From the NCBI GenBank assembly GCA_017462505.1, contig JAFTQY010000001.1, positions 1 through 32,142 of the forward strand: DNA of 32,142 nucleotides, written 5' to 3'. The translations under genes and the position numbers were made by a program. Under the pieces are notes generated by a model. The model saw only the letters and a list, made by a program, of their open reading frames with translations, was not told where the DNA came from and searched no databases. Shown here piece by piece: positions 22,784-32,142 of this stretch. Numbering within the stretch: the first letter of the stretch is position 1; every line of letters begins with the position of its first letter. The stretch comes from Clostridia bacterium. GTDB lineage: Bacteria > Bacillota_A > Clostridia > Christensenellales > Borkfalkiaceae.

Positions 22784-23668
22784 AGCTGTTTGGCGTGAGG
22801 TGCAAGGCTATATCTTCATGTTGCTTGGCTGTTGCGCGTATGGATGTAGTACGAGCTTATTCCTTGCTCCAAATTCGATTATAGCAGGCGGGATTAGCGG
22901 CCTTTCCGTTATGCTGAACTTGCTCAACGGAAAGCTGAAAATCGGTATGCTTGTTATTGTGTTAAACGTGCCGATTTTGTTGTTGGGGCTGCGTTTACAG
23001 GGCTGGAAATTTATTTTGCGTTGCCTTGTGACCATTGTTTCGCTCGGTGTTATTACCGATTTGTTTGCTTACGTAGAACCGATCACGGACAATCCGCTTT
23101 TGGCTTGTTCGTCCGTTATGAATTTTCAAGCGGCGGCACGGAATTGTTGGGTAGAGTCTTTTCGCGCCTACTTCCTGTGTTAAAAATTCCCGTATGCGTT
23201 GGGATTTTAGACGGTATTATCGTGGTATTAGGCGCGATCGTTACAAATTCGCCCGACAATATGTTGTACGCGTTGATTGTAATTTTTGCTAGCACCAAAG
23301 TATCGGAAATCGTCTTGACGGGGTTGGAAAAATCCAAGCTCTGCATTATTATCACCGACAAAGGCGAAGAATTATCTAACGTGCTTGTACATAATAGTCC
23401 GCGCGGGGTGACGATGCTGCAAGGGCAGGGCATGTACACGAATAAAGAACACAAGGTGCTACTCACTTGCGTTAAAAACCGTCAGCTGACCCAGCTCAAA
23501 CTGCTGGTAAACAGCGTTGATCAAAACGCGTTTATCATCATCAACGAATCGATTGAGGTGCGAGGTCAAGGCTTTCAATCCTTGCAGGTGGACGTAGACG
23601 CGGTTATTCAGAAAAAACAAAAGCAAACGACGGGTACGGAAAATGAAAATGCGCCCGCGAAAAATTAA
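22773..23668 (+). pseudogene. YitT family membrane protein, disrupted by a frameshifting internal deletion
   Basis: The first frame (22773 on) reads as a normal YitT start: FLAPNSIIAGGISGLSVMLN with several membrane helices up to ITDNPLLAC (about 23109), then runs out of frame to a stop at 23183. The second frame resumes with FGLFVRYEFSSGGTELLGR from about 23098 and continues through LKIPVCVGILDG and a DUF2179-type cytoplasmic domain (KLCIIITDKGEELSNVLVHN, SPRGVTMLQGQGMYTNKEHK) to 23668. YitT proteins normally have about ten extra, glycine-rich residues between these two parts, so a deletion of roughly 30 bases (not a multiple of three) best explains it. The rest is intact, so the loss is recent or is an assembly error. 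YitT function is poorly known. Confidence 0.8.
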
Positions 23669-23693
23669 AAAAACAAGTTAAGGAGAAAATATC

Positions 23694-24716
23694 ATGAAAA
23701 AAATCGTAACTTTTGGCGAACTTATGCTCCGTCTTGCACCCGAAAGCTATCTTCGTTTTGTGCAGAGCGAAAAATACGAGGCGACCTTTGGCGGCGCAGA
23801 GGCGAACGTAGCGGTGTCCTTGGCGAACTACGGCATGGACGTAGCGTTCGTATCCAAATTGCCCGCGCACGAAATCGGTCAAGCGGCGGTAAACTCGCTC
23901 CGTAAATTCGGCGTTGATACGAGCAAAATCGTCCGCGGCGGCGAAAGAGTGGGTATTTATTACTGCGAAAAGGGCGCGTCCCAGCGTCCCTCCAAGGTCA
24001 TCTACGACCGCGCATACAGCTCGATTGCTATGGCAAAGAAAGGGGATTTTGACTGGAACAGCATTTTCGAGGGCGTAGAATGGTTCCATTTCACGGGCAT
24101 CACCCCGGCTTTGTCCGACGAAACGGCGGAAATCTGCTTGGAGGCTTGCAAAGCGGCGAAAGAAAGAAATATCACCATTTCTTGCGATTTGAACTTCCGT
24201 AAAAAGCTTTGGACGAAGGAAAAAGCAGGTCAAGTTATGGACAAGCTTTGCCATTATATCGATTACTGTATCGCAAACGAAGAGGACGCAAAGGACGTGT
24301 TCGGTATCGAGGCTGACAACACCGACATCTACGGCGGTAAGCTGGACAGAAACGGCTACATTTCCGTTGCGAAAAAGCTCACCGACAGATTTAATTTCAA
24401 GGGTGTTGCGATTACTCTCCGCGAAAGCAAGAGCGCGAACGACAACGACTGGTCGGGTATGCTGTACACGGGCGGCGAGGCGTATTTCTCCAAGAAATAT
24501 TCCATGCACATTGTGGACCGCGTCGGCGGCGGCGACAGCTTTGGCGGCGGCTTGATCTATTCGCTCGTCAACGGCTACGACGCGCAGAGCGCCATCGAAT
24601 TTGCGGTTGCGGCAAGCTGTTTGAAACATTCCATCGAAGGGGACTATAACATGGTTTCCGTTGCGGAAGTGAAGAACCTTGCAGGCGGCGACGCAAGCGG
24701 TCGTGTTCAAAGATAA
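23694..24716 (+). CDS. kdgK: 2-keto-3-deoxygluconate kinase (PfkB family)
   Basis: KdgK phosphorylates KDG from UxuA to KDPG, the substrate of the aldolase two genes upstream. The 340 residues show the PfkB/ribokinase fold: TFGELMLRLAPESYLRF at the start, the substrate block TFGGAEANVAVSLANYGMD, and the C-terminal active-site motif IVDRVGGGDSFGGGLIYSL. In this motif GGGDSFGGG replaces the more usual GAGDSFxAG/GGGDSFAAG; the catalytic Asp is kept. AAGGAG precedes the ATG. It is the last gene of the MATE operon and is followed by a strong terminator. Related sugar kinases are the alternative, but the pathway context supports KDG. Confidence 0.91.
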   Translation: MKKIVTFGELMLRLAPESYLRFVQSEKYEATFGGAEANVAVSLANYGMDVAFVSKLPAHEIGQAAVNSLRKFGVDTSKIVRGGERVGIYYCEKGASQRPSKVIYDRAYSSIAMAKKGDFDWNSIFEGVEWFHFTGITPALSDETAEICLEACKAAKERNITISCDLNFRKKLWTKEKAGQVMDKLCHYIDYCIANEEDAKDVFGIEADNTDIYGGKLDRNGYISVAKKLTDRFNFKGVAITLRESKSANDNDWSGMLYTGGEAYFSKKYSMHIVDRVGGGDSFGGGLIYSLVNGYDAQSAIEFAVAASCLKHSIEGDYNMVSVAEVKNLAGGDASGRVQR

Positions 24717-24734
24717 CAGTATATAACATATTAA

Positions 24735-24807
24735 ATCCCCCGCACGAACGTGCAGGGGATCTAATATAAACCAAAAACGGCGGATCATTTTTGATCCGCC
24801 GTTTTTT
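24735..24807. terminator. Tandem hairpins, the second a bidirectional terminator
   Basis: First hairpin: ATCCCC (24735-24740) and GCAC (24742-24745) pair with GTGC (24750-24753) and GGGGAT (24755-24760), with one mismatch and no T run. Second: CGGCGGATCA (24778-24787) with TGATCCGCCG (24792-24801), extended by AAAAA/TTTTT on each side, a strong terminator in both directions between convergent kdgK and the hydrogenase. Confidence 0.88.
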
Positions 24808-24816
24808 ACTCTAAAA

Positions 24817-26583
24817 TTAGTTGCTGTATTTTTCTCTTGCCGTATAATGCGTATGCAACAACTTATGCGCCTTGTGCGAGTTGGGTTCGCCAAGATATTC
24901 CTCATACAATTTTGCGATCTGCGGGTTCTTATGCGAACAGCGGAGCGCTTTGCTTTCGTCTTCCTGATACAGAGCCGCCGCGCGTTTTGCCTTGAACGTA
25001 TCCAAAATATCCGCGTCCTCGTTGGGAAGGAAACAGGGCTGTACGTACGGCTGACCGCCGCCCGCTACGCACCCGCCGGGGCAACCCATGATTTCGATAA
25101 AGTGATATTCGCTCGTACCGTTTGCAATTTGGTCAAGCAACACTTTCGCGTGTTTCATACCGTGCGCAACGGCAACCTTAATTTGCTTGCCGCCGAGGTT
25201 ATAGCTCGCCGCTTTAATGCCTTTCAAACCGCGCACTTCTTGCAATGCGGAACGGTCGATCTCCTCGCCCGTCAGCTTATACGCCGCCGTTCTAAGCGCC
25301 GCTTCCATAACGCCGCCCGTCGTACCGAAGATAACGCCCGCGCCCGTGTAATCGCCAACCACGTCGTTGTCGAACTCTGCGTCAGGCAATTTCACAAAAT
25401 TGATACCCGAACGCTTGATAAGCTTGCCAAGCTCTCTCGTCGTCAATACCGCGTCCACGTCGGCAAGCCCGTTGACGGACAGCTCGGGGCGTTCCTTTTC
25501 GTATTTCTTCGCCGTACAAGGCATGATCGAAACGACGAACATATCCTTGGGATCGATACCGTTCTTTTCGCAATAATAGCTCTTCAAAATCGCACCCATC
25601 ATTTCGTGGGGGGATTTGCAGGACGAAAGGTGGGGGAGCAAATCGCCGTAATTATATTCGGCGTAGTTCACCCAACCGGGCGAACAGGACGTGATCATGG
25701 GCAATTTGCCGCCGTTCTGAATTCTGTCCAAAAGCTCCGTCGCCTCTTCCATAATGGTAAGATCCGCCGCAAAGTTGGTATCGAACACTTTCTTAAAGCC
25801 AAGGCGTTTGAGCGCCGCAACCATTTTACCCGTCACCAGCGACCCGATCGGCATGCCGAACTCTTCGCCGAGCGCCGCACGCACGGCAGGAGCGGTCTGC
25901 ACAACCACGTACTTGTCCGCTTTCATCGCCGCGTCTACCTTTTCGATTTCGGAAACTTCCATCAGCGCGCCCGTAGGACAAACGCTCACGCATTGACCGC
26001 AAAGAATACAGGGGGAGTGCGCAAAGCTTCTATCTTCCGCAGGGGCAACGATGGTGTTAAAGCCACGCTTTTCAAAGCCCAAGATCCCAAGCCCGTGCGC
26101 GTTTTTGCATCTTTCGACGCATCTGCCGCAGAGGATACATTTGGACGTATCTCTCACGATAGACGGAGTAAGATGGTCGAGCGTCGTCGGGGTTTGTTCC
26201 CCCTGATACATGTCGTCGCGCGCACCCGTAACCTTGGATACGTGCAACAGCTCGCACTTGCCGTTCTTTTCGCATTGTTGACAGTTTTTATTGTGGTTGG
26301 AGAGCAAAAGCTCTACCGAAGATCTTCTTGCCGCCGTTGCTTTGGGGGAAGAAATGGTAATTTCCATGCCGTCCGCAACGGGATATACGCAGGACGCCAC
26401 CAAACCGCGCGCGCCCGTCGCCTCTACAAGACAAACGCGGCACGAGCCTTTGGAGCATTCGCCGTGGTTATACGCGCAAAGGGAGGGGATCTCAAAGCCG
26501 CATTGTTTCGCCGCTTCTAAAATCGTCAAGCCGCTTTCCACTTCAAAGGGGATACCTTCAATTTTAATATTGATTTTTGCCAT
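24817..26583 (-). CDS. hydA: [FeFe] hydrogenase catalytic subunit, HydA/HndD type
   Basis: The 588-residue group A [FeFe] hydrogenase makes or uses H2 in the cytoplasm. Domains in order: plant-type 2Fe-2S (Cys in CAYNHGECSKGSCRVC, about 36-62), His-Cys3 4Fe-4S (HNKNCQQCEKNGKC, about 96-109), two 4Fe-4S motifs (CILCGRCVERC and CILCGQCVSVC, about 147-210), the H-cluster domain and a small-subunit-like tail (KLYEEYLGEPNSHKAHKLLH). H-cluster motifs are L1 TSCSPGW, L2 MPCTAKKYE and L3 EIMGCPGGCVAGGGQP. L1 has Ser where the textbook motif has a second Cys (TSCCPxW). AAGGAGG precedes the ATG. Genes are ordered hydC-hydB-hydA with gaps of -1 and 14 bases, as in NAD-linked, electron-bifurcating hydrogenases. 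Confidence 0.95.
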   Translation of the reverse strand: MAKINIKIEGIPFEVESGLTILEAAKQCGFEIPSLCAYNHGECSKGSCRVCLVEATGARGLVASCVYPVADGMEITISSPKATAARRSSVELLLSNHNKNCQQCEKNGKCELLHVSKVTGARDDMYQGEQTPTTLDHLTPSIVRDTSKCILCGRCVERCKNAHGLGILGFEKRGFNTIVAPAEDRSFAHSPCILCGQCVSVCPTGALMEVSEIEKVDAAMKADKYVVVQTAPAVRAALGEEFGMPIGSLVTGKMVAALKRLGFKKVFDTNFAADLTIMEEATELLDRIQNGGKLPMITSCSPGWVNYAEYNYGDLLPHLSSCKSPHEMMGAILKSYYCEKNGIDPKDMFVVSIMPCTAKKYEKERPELSVNGLADVDAVLTTRELGKLIKRSGINFVKLPDAEFDNDVVGDYTGAGVIFGTTGGVMEAALRTAAYKLTGEEIDRSALQEVRGLKGIKAASYNLGGKQIKVAVAHGMKHAKVLLDQIANGTSEYHFIEIMGCPGGCVAGGGQPYVQPCFLPNEDADILDTFKAKRAAALYQEDESKALRCSHKNPQIAKLYEEYLGEPNSHKAHKLLHTHYTAREKYSN

Positions 26584-26597
26584 GGTTCATATCCTCC

Positions 26598-28480
<1,883 letters not shown>

Positions 28481-28481
<1 letters not shown>

Positions 28482-28969
28482 TATGCGTTTGCCTCCATTG
28501 CTTTATATTCATTCACTACTTTCGGGACAGCGTCCACGCTCAATTTGGGGTAAACCTTGCCGTTGATGGTAACGGCAGGGGCGATACCGCACGCGCCGAT
28601 ACAACGCAGAGCGTCCAGGGTAAACAAGCCGTCTGCCGACGTTTCGCCGGGCTTGATGCCGAGAAGTTCGGAAAATTTATCCAAAACCTGCTGCGCGCCC
28701 TTAACGTAGCACGCCGTACCCAGACACACGCCGATAACGTATTTTCCCTTGGGGGTCAACGAGAAGAAAGAATAAAAGGTAACCACGCCGTAAATTTCCG
28801 CAACGGAAACGCCCGTGCGCGCAGAAACGATCTCCTGCACTTCGAGGGGGATATACCCGTATTCTTTTTGGATGTCGCTCAAAATCATCATAAGCGGTGT
28901 TTTTTCGTTGGCGTATCTGTCGCAGATCTCGTTGATCTTCTTGACAGCCGCCGCTTGCAAATGAGCCAT
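28481..28969 (-). CDS. hydC: Hydrogenase 2Fe-2S subunit, HydC/HndA (NuoE-like)
   Basis: A 162-residue thioredoxin-like 2Fe-2S protein, the third subunit of the complex. The cluster ligands are readable as two pairs: VCLGTACYVKG (C-x4-C) and LRCIGACG (C-x3-C). The N-terminal helical bundle (LQAAAVKKINEICDRYANEK, PLMMILSDIQKEYGYIP) is standard for NuoE. TAAGGAGG precedes the ATG at 28969. It is first in the operon and has a near-consensus promoter. No separate HndB-like gene is present, so the complex is trimeric as in HydABC. Confidence 0.95.
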
Positions 28970-29014
28970 AGTAGCCTCCTTAAAGTAGATATGTGATTTT
29001 ACTCATACGAAATT

Positions 29015-29043
29015 ATTATACTATATTTATAAGGTAAAGTCAA
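29015..29043 (-). promoter_or_regulatory. Promoter of the hydrogenase operon
   Basis: On the minus strand: TTGACT (29043-29038), 17-bp spacer, TATAAT (29020-29015), giving a leader of about 40 bases before hydC. Confidence 0.87.
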
Positions 29044-29099
29044 TAGACAAAAATGCAATTGTGAAAAATTTATCGATTGAGCGATTTATTGTTTTGGCT

Positions 29100-29440
29100 C
29101 TGTCGCACCACTCGGTTGATTTCTGCCTACAAAACGCTATGCAATACTTCGCATAACGCGCGGTTTCGTACCACAGCGGGTACGCGCCCTTGCATTCTGC
29201 TTGTAGAAAGGCGATCGGTCAGTGTACGTCTCAAACGAATACGAACGAAAATAAACACACGTTCGAAAAGGTAGTAAGAGTGGCTGCAAGATCATCTTGC
29301 CTTGCGTTTTCTAACGACAGACCACTAACGCTAAGCAACCGCTTGTTGTGCCATCGCCATTATTTTTATAAGAACAAAGCGGATTGCTCTTTTACACAAG
29401 GGCGTAAAAAATGGGGGAAAAGCGTCGACAAAAAACGATA
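29100..29440. ncRNA. Candidate structured RNA, family not recognised
   Basis: This gene-free stretch between the hydrogenase promoter and the gene at 29571 is packed with inverted repeats. CTACAA (29127-29132)/TTGTAG (29201-29206) encloses CGCTATGC (29135-29142)/GCATAACG (29151-29158, one mismatch) and CGTACC (29167-29172)/GGTACG (29179-29184). Further right are CGAACG (29242-29247)/CGTTCG (29260-29265), GCAAGA (29286-29291)/TCTTGC (29295-29300), CCGCTTGTT (29339-29347)/AACAAAGCGG (29371-29380, one bulge) and TTTTAC (29390-29395)/GTAAAA (29404-29409). GC content is higher than in the flanks. Open frames here lack ribosome sites and protein-like composition. No clear promoter or strand; I could not match tmRNA, RNase P, SRP or a known riboswitch. 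Confidence 0.4.
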
Positions 29441-29480
29441 ATACACAAATTTTGTAAAAAATGTAGAAAATATCCACAAA

Positions 29481-29513
29481 ACAGTTGACAACTGTGGAAA
29501 AACGTGGTAAACT
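29481..29513 (+). promoter_or_regulatory. Promoter with palindromic operator on the -35
   Basis: TTGACA (29485-29490), 17-bp spacer, TAAACT (29508-29513). The -35 sits inside the perfect 15-bp palindrome ACAGTTGACAACTGT (29481-29495), a likely repressor site. Confidence 0.75.
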
Positions 29514-29521
29514 AAATCCCG

Positions 29522-29566
29522 TTGAAAGGTTGCAAAAGCCTTTCAAAAAAAATCATGGAGGCTTTT
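29522..29566 (+). promoter_or_regulatory. Leader with two mutually exclusive hairpins, one hiding the ribosome site
   Basis: Hairpin 1: TTGAAAGG (29522-29529) with CCTTTCAA (29539-29546), beginning right at the expected RNA 5' end. Hairpin 2: AAAAGCCT (29534-29541) with AGGCTTTT (29559-29566), which covers part of the ribosome site GGAGG (29557-29561). They share CCT at 29539-29541 and cannot coexist. Confidence 0.6.
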
Positions 29567-29570
29567 TCAG

Positions 29571-30023
29571 ATGAAAAAAGTTATCAAATTTCTTCCTTTG
29601 ATTGCCGCTGTACTTGGTTTGGTGGCGGTAATAGCACTCTTCATGCCTGCAATCGTTTTGGAAAGCGGCGACAAGTTCCCCGGGTTTACCACGGCATTCG
29701 GCTATAAAAAAGATACGCCGATGGGTAAAGTTCCTATGCTTGGTTTCTCGTTTATGAACTTGCTCACGTATATCTTGGTGATCGTGGGTATCGTATGCGC
29801 AGTCCTTACATATCTTAGCAAGGGCGGCAAGTACGCGGCGTGGATCGGCGCGATTTGTTTGCTGGTCGCAGGGATTTTCTTCTTCTGCGTGCAGTCGTTC
29901 GCAACGGTAGAATACGAACCCTTGAAAACGGTATGGAGTCTTGGCTTCGGCGCGATCTTGGCGGGTATCTCTTCCATTCTCGGCGCATGCTCCTTGGCAG
30001 CGGCAAAGCTTTTGAACAAATAA
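29571..30023 (+). CDS. Small four-helix membrane protein, unknown function
   Basis: A 150-residue protein with four predicted membrane helices (about 5-28, 60-80, 86-107 and 120-144) and a ~30-residue loop between the first two (LESGDKFPGFTTAFGYKKDT). There are no charged residues in the helices that suggest transport and no recognised domain. GGAGG lies 9 bases before the ATG. It is a single-gene unit with an operator-like promoter, a structured leader and a strong terminator, which suggests conditional expression. Confidence 0.8.
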   Translation: MKKVIKFLPLIAAVLGLVAVIALFMPAIVLESGDKFPGFTTAFGYKKDTPMGKVPMLGFSFMNLLTYILVIVGIVCAVLTYLSKGGKYAAWIGAICLLVAGIFFFCVQSFATVEYEPLKTVWSLGFGAILAGISSILGACSLAAAKLLNK

Positions 30024-30042
30024 GTAGCGGAACAAAAAAGAG

Positions 30043-30082
30043 CCGCCCCTTGCGAAAGATTTCGTAAGGGGCGGTTTTCTTA
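30043..30082. terminator. Strong bidirectional terminator
   Basis: A 14-bp stem, 30043-30056 with 30061-30074, with one G-T wobble and loop AGAT, followed by TTTTCTTATC on the plus strand and a T run on the minus strand. It separates the membrane protein from convergent leuS. Confidence 0.88.
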
Positions 30083-30097
30083 TCTTTTTTTAGCGGA

Positions 30098-32142
30098 TCA
30101 ACCGACGATCAGGTTGATCAATCTGCCTTTGACGATAATACATTTTCTTACCGTCTTGCCGTCAAGCAGGGGTGCGATCTCTTCGTTTGCGCACACCGCC
30201 GCCTGCATTTCTTCGTTGGACATGTTTTCCGCAAGCATCATTTTCGCCTTGATCTTGCTGTTTACCTGCACGGCGTATTCTACCTCGTCTTTGACCAGCG
30301 CGCTTTCGTCAAACGCGGGATAGCTTTCCTCAAAGACAGAATTTTTATTGTCGCAGATTTCCCAAAGCTCTTCTGCAAAGTGGGGGGCAAAGGGCGCAAA
30401 CATACGCACAAGGTCAAGCGCACATTCTTTATAGAACGCTACGTTCTTATCCGCAACCTCGCCGTCGTATTTTTGCATTGCGTTGACGTATTCCATCAAA
30501 CGCGCAACCGACGTATTGAACGAGAAAGCCTCGATATCGCGCGTGATATTTTTGATAGCGTAATGCTTTGCGTAATTGAGGGCTTTTTCCGCCGCCGTGA
30601 TATCCGTGCGGGTGTTTTCCGCGGACATTTCGTTGGCTTTCAATACGATACGTTCCACACGGTCGGCAAATTTCGCCACCGATTTGATACCGTCGTCGCT
30701 CCAAGGCCCGCCCTCGGTATAGCTAAACCCGAACATAAGATACAAACGGAACATATCCGAACCGTATTCGTCGATATACGTATCGGGGGATACGACGTTT
30801 CCGTGCGATTTGGACATACGGTTGCCGTCAGGCCCTAAAATAATACCTTGGTGCACCAAACGCTTGAACGGCTCGTCAAAATCGAGATAGCCCATATCAC
30901 GCAACGCTTTCGTGATGAAACGCGCGTACAAGAGGTGCATACATGCGTGCTCCGAACCGCCTACGTATACGTCTACGGGCAGCATCTTGTTCGCGATCTC
31001 ACGCGTGAACGCGTGCTTGTCGTTGTGTGCCTCGGGATAGCGCAGATAATACCAGCTCGAACATACGAACGTATCGAGGGTATCGGGATCGCGGGTCGCC
31101 TTGCCGCCGCATTCGGGACAGGTGCAGTTCATAAAGCCCTCGTGACCCGCCAAGGGCGAACGCCCGGTCGGACGGAATTCCACGTCGTAGGGGAGCTTTA
31201 CAGGCAGATCCTTTTCGGGAACGGGCACTTCGCCGCATTTTTCACAATAGATCATAGGGATCGGCGCGCCCCAATAACGCTGACGGGATACCGACCAGTC
31301 GCGCAGACGGTAATTTACCTTTCTGCCGCCTTTGCCGATCTTGGAAAGGTATACGGCGATCGCCTCGCGCGCGTCGTCGCCCGACAAACCGTCGAACGTA
31401 CCGCTGTTGACCAAAATACCGTCCTCGGTGTAGGGCAGGGTCGTTTCGCCGCCCACCTTTTGAATGACCTGCGTTACGGGCAAACCGTATTTTTTCGCAA
31501 AAGCATAATCGCGTTCGTCGTGCGCCGCAACCGCCATGACCGCGCCCGTACCGTAGGAATAGAGTACGTAGTCGGCAAGATAGATAGGCACTTTTTTACC
31601 CGTCAGAGGGTGGATCGCATACGCGCCCGAGAACGTACCCGTCTTTTCGCGCGCCGTCGAAAGACGGTCGATATCGTTCGCCTCCGCGGCATATTGCACG
31701 TAAGCGTCGATATCCTTCGCGCGTTCGGGGTGTTCCGCCTTTAATTTTTCCACAAGGGGGTGTTCGGGCGCAAGCACTACGTAATTCACGCCGAATACCG
31801 TATCGGGACGGGTCGTAAACACGGTGATCGTGTCGCCCGTTTCGCACTCAAAATGAATTTCACAGCCCGTCGATTTCCCGATCCAGTTTTTCTGCATCAA
31901 TTTCGTCTTTTCAGGCCAGTCGATGGAGTCGAGGTCTTTTAAAAGCTCTTCTGCGTAATCGGTGATCTTCAAGAACCATTGCGTCATATCCTTGCGCAGA
32001 ACGGTCGAACCGCAGCGTTCGCATTCGCCGCCGATAACCTGTTCGTTGGCAAGCACCGTTTCGCAGGACGGGCACCAGTTGACAAGGGCATTTTTGCGGT
32101 AAGCAAGACCCTTTTTATACAGCTGTAAAAACAGCCATTGCG
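30098..32142 (-). CDS. leuS: Leucyl-tRNA synthetase, C-terminal ~680 residues (cut by window end)
   Basis: LeuS charges tRNA-Leu with leucine. The reading frame is open to the right edge; the visible part begins [20 protein letters not shown] with a zinc-type [14 protein letters not shown]. The CP1 editing domain follows ([36 protein letters not shown]), then [13 protein letters not shown], the KMSKS loop as [14 protein letters not shown], the anticodon-binding helical domain, and the C-terminal [17 protein letters not shown]. The HIGH motif and N-terminus lie outside the window. An internal ATG at 32056 is not the start. Its stop faces the terminator at 30043-30074. Confidence 0.97.
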   Translation of the reverse strand, partial: QWLFLQLYKKGLAYRKNALVNWCPSCETVLANEQVIGGECERCGSTVLRKDMTQWFLKITDYAEELLKDLDSIDWPEKTKLMQKNWIGKSTGCEIHFECETGDTITVFTTRPDTVFGVNYVVLAPEHPLVEKLKAEHPERAKDIDAYVQYAAEANDIDRLSTAREKTGTFSGAYAIHPLTGKKVPIYLADYVLYSYGTGAVMAVAAHDERDYAFAKKYGLPVTQVIQKVGGETTLPYTEDGILVNSGTFDGLSGDDAREAIAVYLSKIGKGGRKVNYRLRDWSVSRQRYWGAPIPMIYCEKCGEVPVPEKDLPVKLPYDVEFRPTGRSPLAGHEGFMNCTCPECGGKATRDPDTLDTFVCSSWYYLRYPEAHNDKHAFTREIANKMLPVDVYVGGSEHACMHLLYARFITKALRDMGYLDFDEPFKRLVHQGIILGPDGNRMSKSHGNVVSPDTYIDEYGSDMFRLYLMFGFSYTEGGPWSDDGIKSVAKFADRVERIVLKANEMSAENTRTDITAAEKALNYAKHYAIKNITRDIEAFSFNTSVARLMEYVNAMQKYDGEVADKNVAFYKECALDLVRMFAPFAPHFAEELWEICDNKNSVFEESYPAFDESALVKDEVEYAVQVNSKIKAKMMLAENMSNEEMQAAVCANEEIAPLLDGKTVRKCIIVKGRLINLIVG

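Noticed and set aside
24847..26520. Long plus-strand open frame (557 codons) opposite hydA
   Set aside because: Same reason: the minus strand carries the complete [FeFe] hydrogenase motifs; the plus frame has no family features.
29190..29441. Open frame containing a TNTNENK...VAA stretch reminiscent of a tmRNA tag
   Set aside because: No stop after VAA, no tRNA-like ends with CCA, and none of the conserved tmRNA terminal sequences.
29461..29500. DnaA-box-like words (TATCCACA and TGTGGA) suggesting a replication origin
   Set aside because: Only two imperfect boxes and no dnaA, dnaN or AT-rich unwinding region; they are better explained as part of the promoter palindrome.

Overview
The window looks like chromosome from an anaerobic, fermentative member of the Bacillota (class Clostridia), probably an uncultured gut or rumen lineage. 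The reasons are near-consensus sigma-70/sigma-A promoters with 17-bp spacers, strong AGGAG ribosome sites, a trimeric NAD-linked [FeFe] hydrogenase, a FakA/FakB fatty-acid kinase set, an SDR-type enzyme next to UxuA, and moderate GC. This placement rests on gene content only. I see no rRNA, tRNA, CRISPR array, transposase or phage structural gene.

Layout. 146-7101: a divergent AraC regulator and a uronate/glycan operon (UxaC-like isomerase, a broken chimeric SDR, an intact SDR, mannonate dehydratase UxuA, a GH39 glycosidase, an RraA-like protein). 7138-7317: a MITE-like repeat. 7417-9362: a small XRE repressor facing a three-gene operon (TPR-like protein, membrane-anchored YidD-domain protein, zinc-ribbon membrane protein), with twin operators in the promoter region. 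9553-10233: a class I glutamine amidotransferase. 10415-14897: FakA, two DegV/FakB proteins and a PlsC-like acyltransferase, running straight into a second UxaC and a GH78 rhamnosidase (to 17940). 18048-20591: a CofE-like ligase, hpt and a PH-like membrane protein. 20748-24716: MATE transporter, KDPG aldolase, a frameshifted YitT and KDG kinase. 24817-28969 (minus): hydrogenase HydC-HydB-HydA. 29044-29480: a gene-free but highly folded stretch. 29571-30023: a small four-helix membrane protein with an elaborate promoter and leader. 30098 to the right edge: leuS, cut by the window end.

How the genes work together. Spread over three operons is an apparently complete D-glucuronate route: UxaC (glucuronate to fructuronate), SDR (fructuronate to mannonate), UxuA (mannonate to KDG), KDG kinase (KDG to KDPG) and aldolase (KDPG to pyruvate and glyceraldehyde-3-phosphate). 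The two glycosidases lack signal peptides, so they should act in the cytoplasm on imported oligosaccharides or glycosides that carry uronic acid and rhamnose. No uptake system lies in the window. The hydrogenase can dispose of the electrons released by fermentation.

Most notable: the XRE/YidD-domain cassette with its operator layout; three promoters placed so that the transcript would begin at or next to the start codon (leaderless mRNAs); a chimeric SDR relic and a YitT gene with a frameshifting internal deletion; an unassigned folded region at 29100-29440; and a leader at 29522-29566 with two mutually exclusive hairpins, one of which hides the ribosome site.
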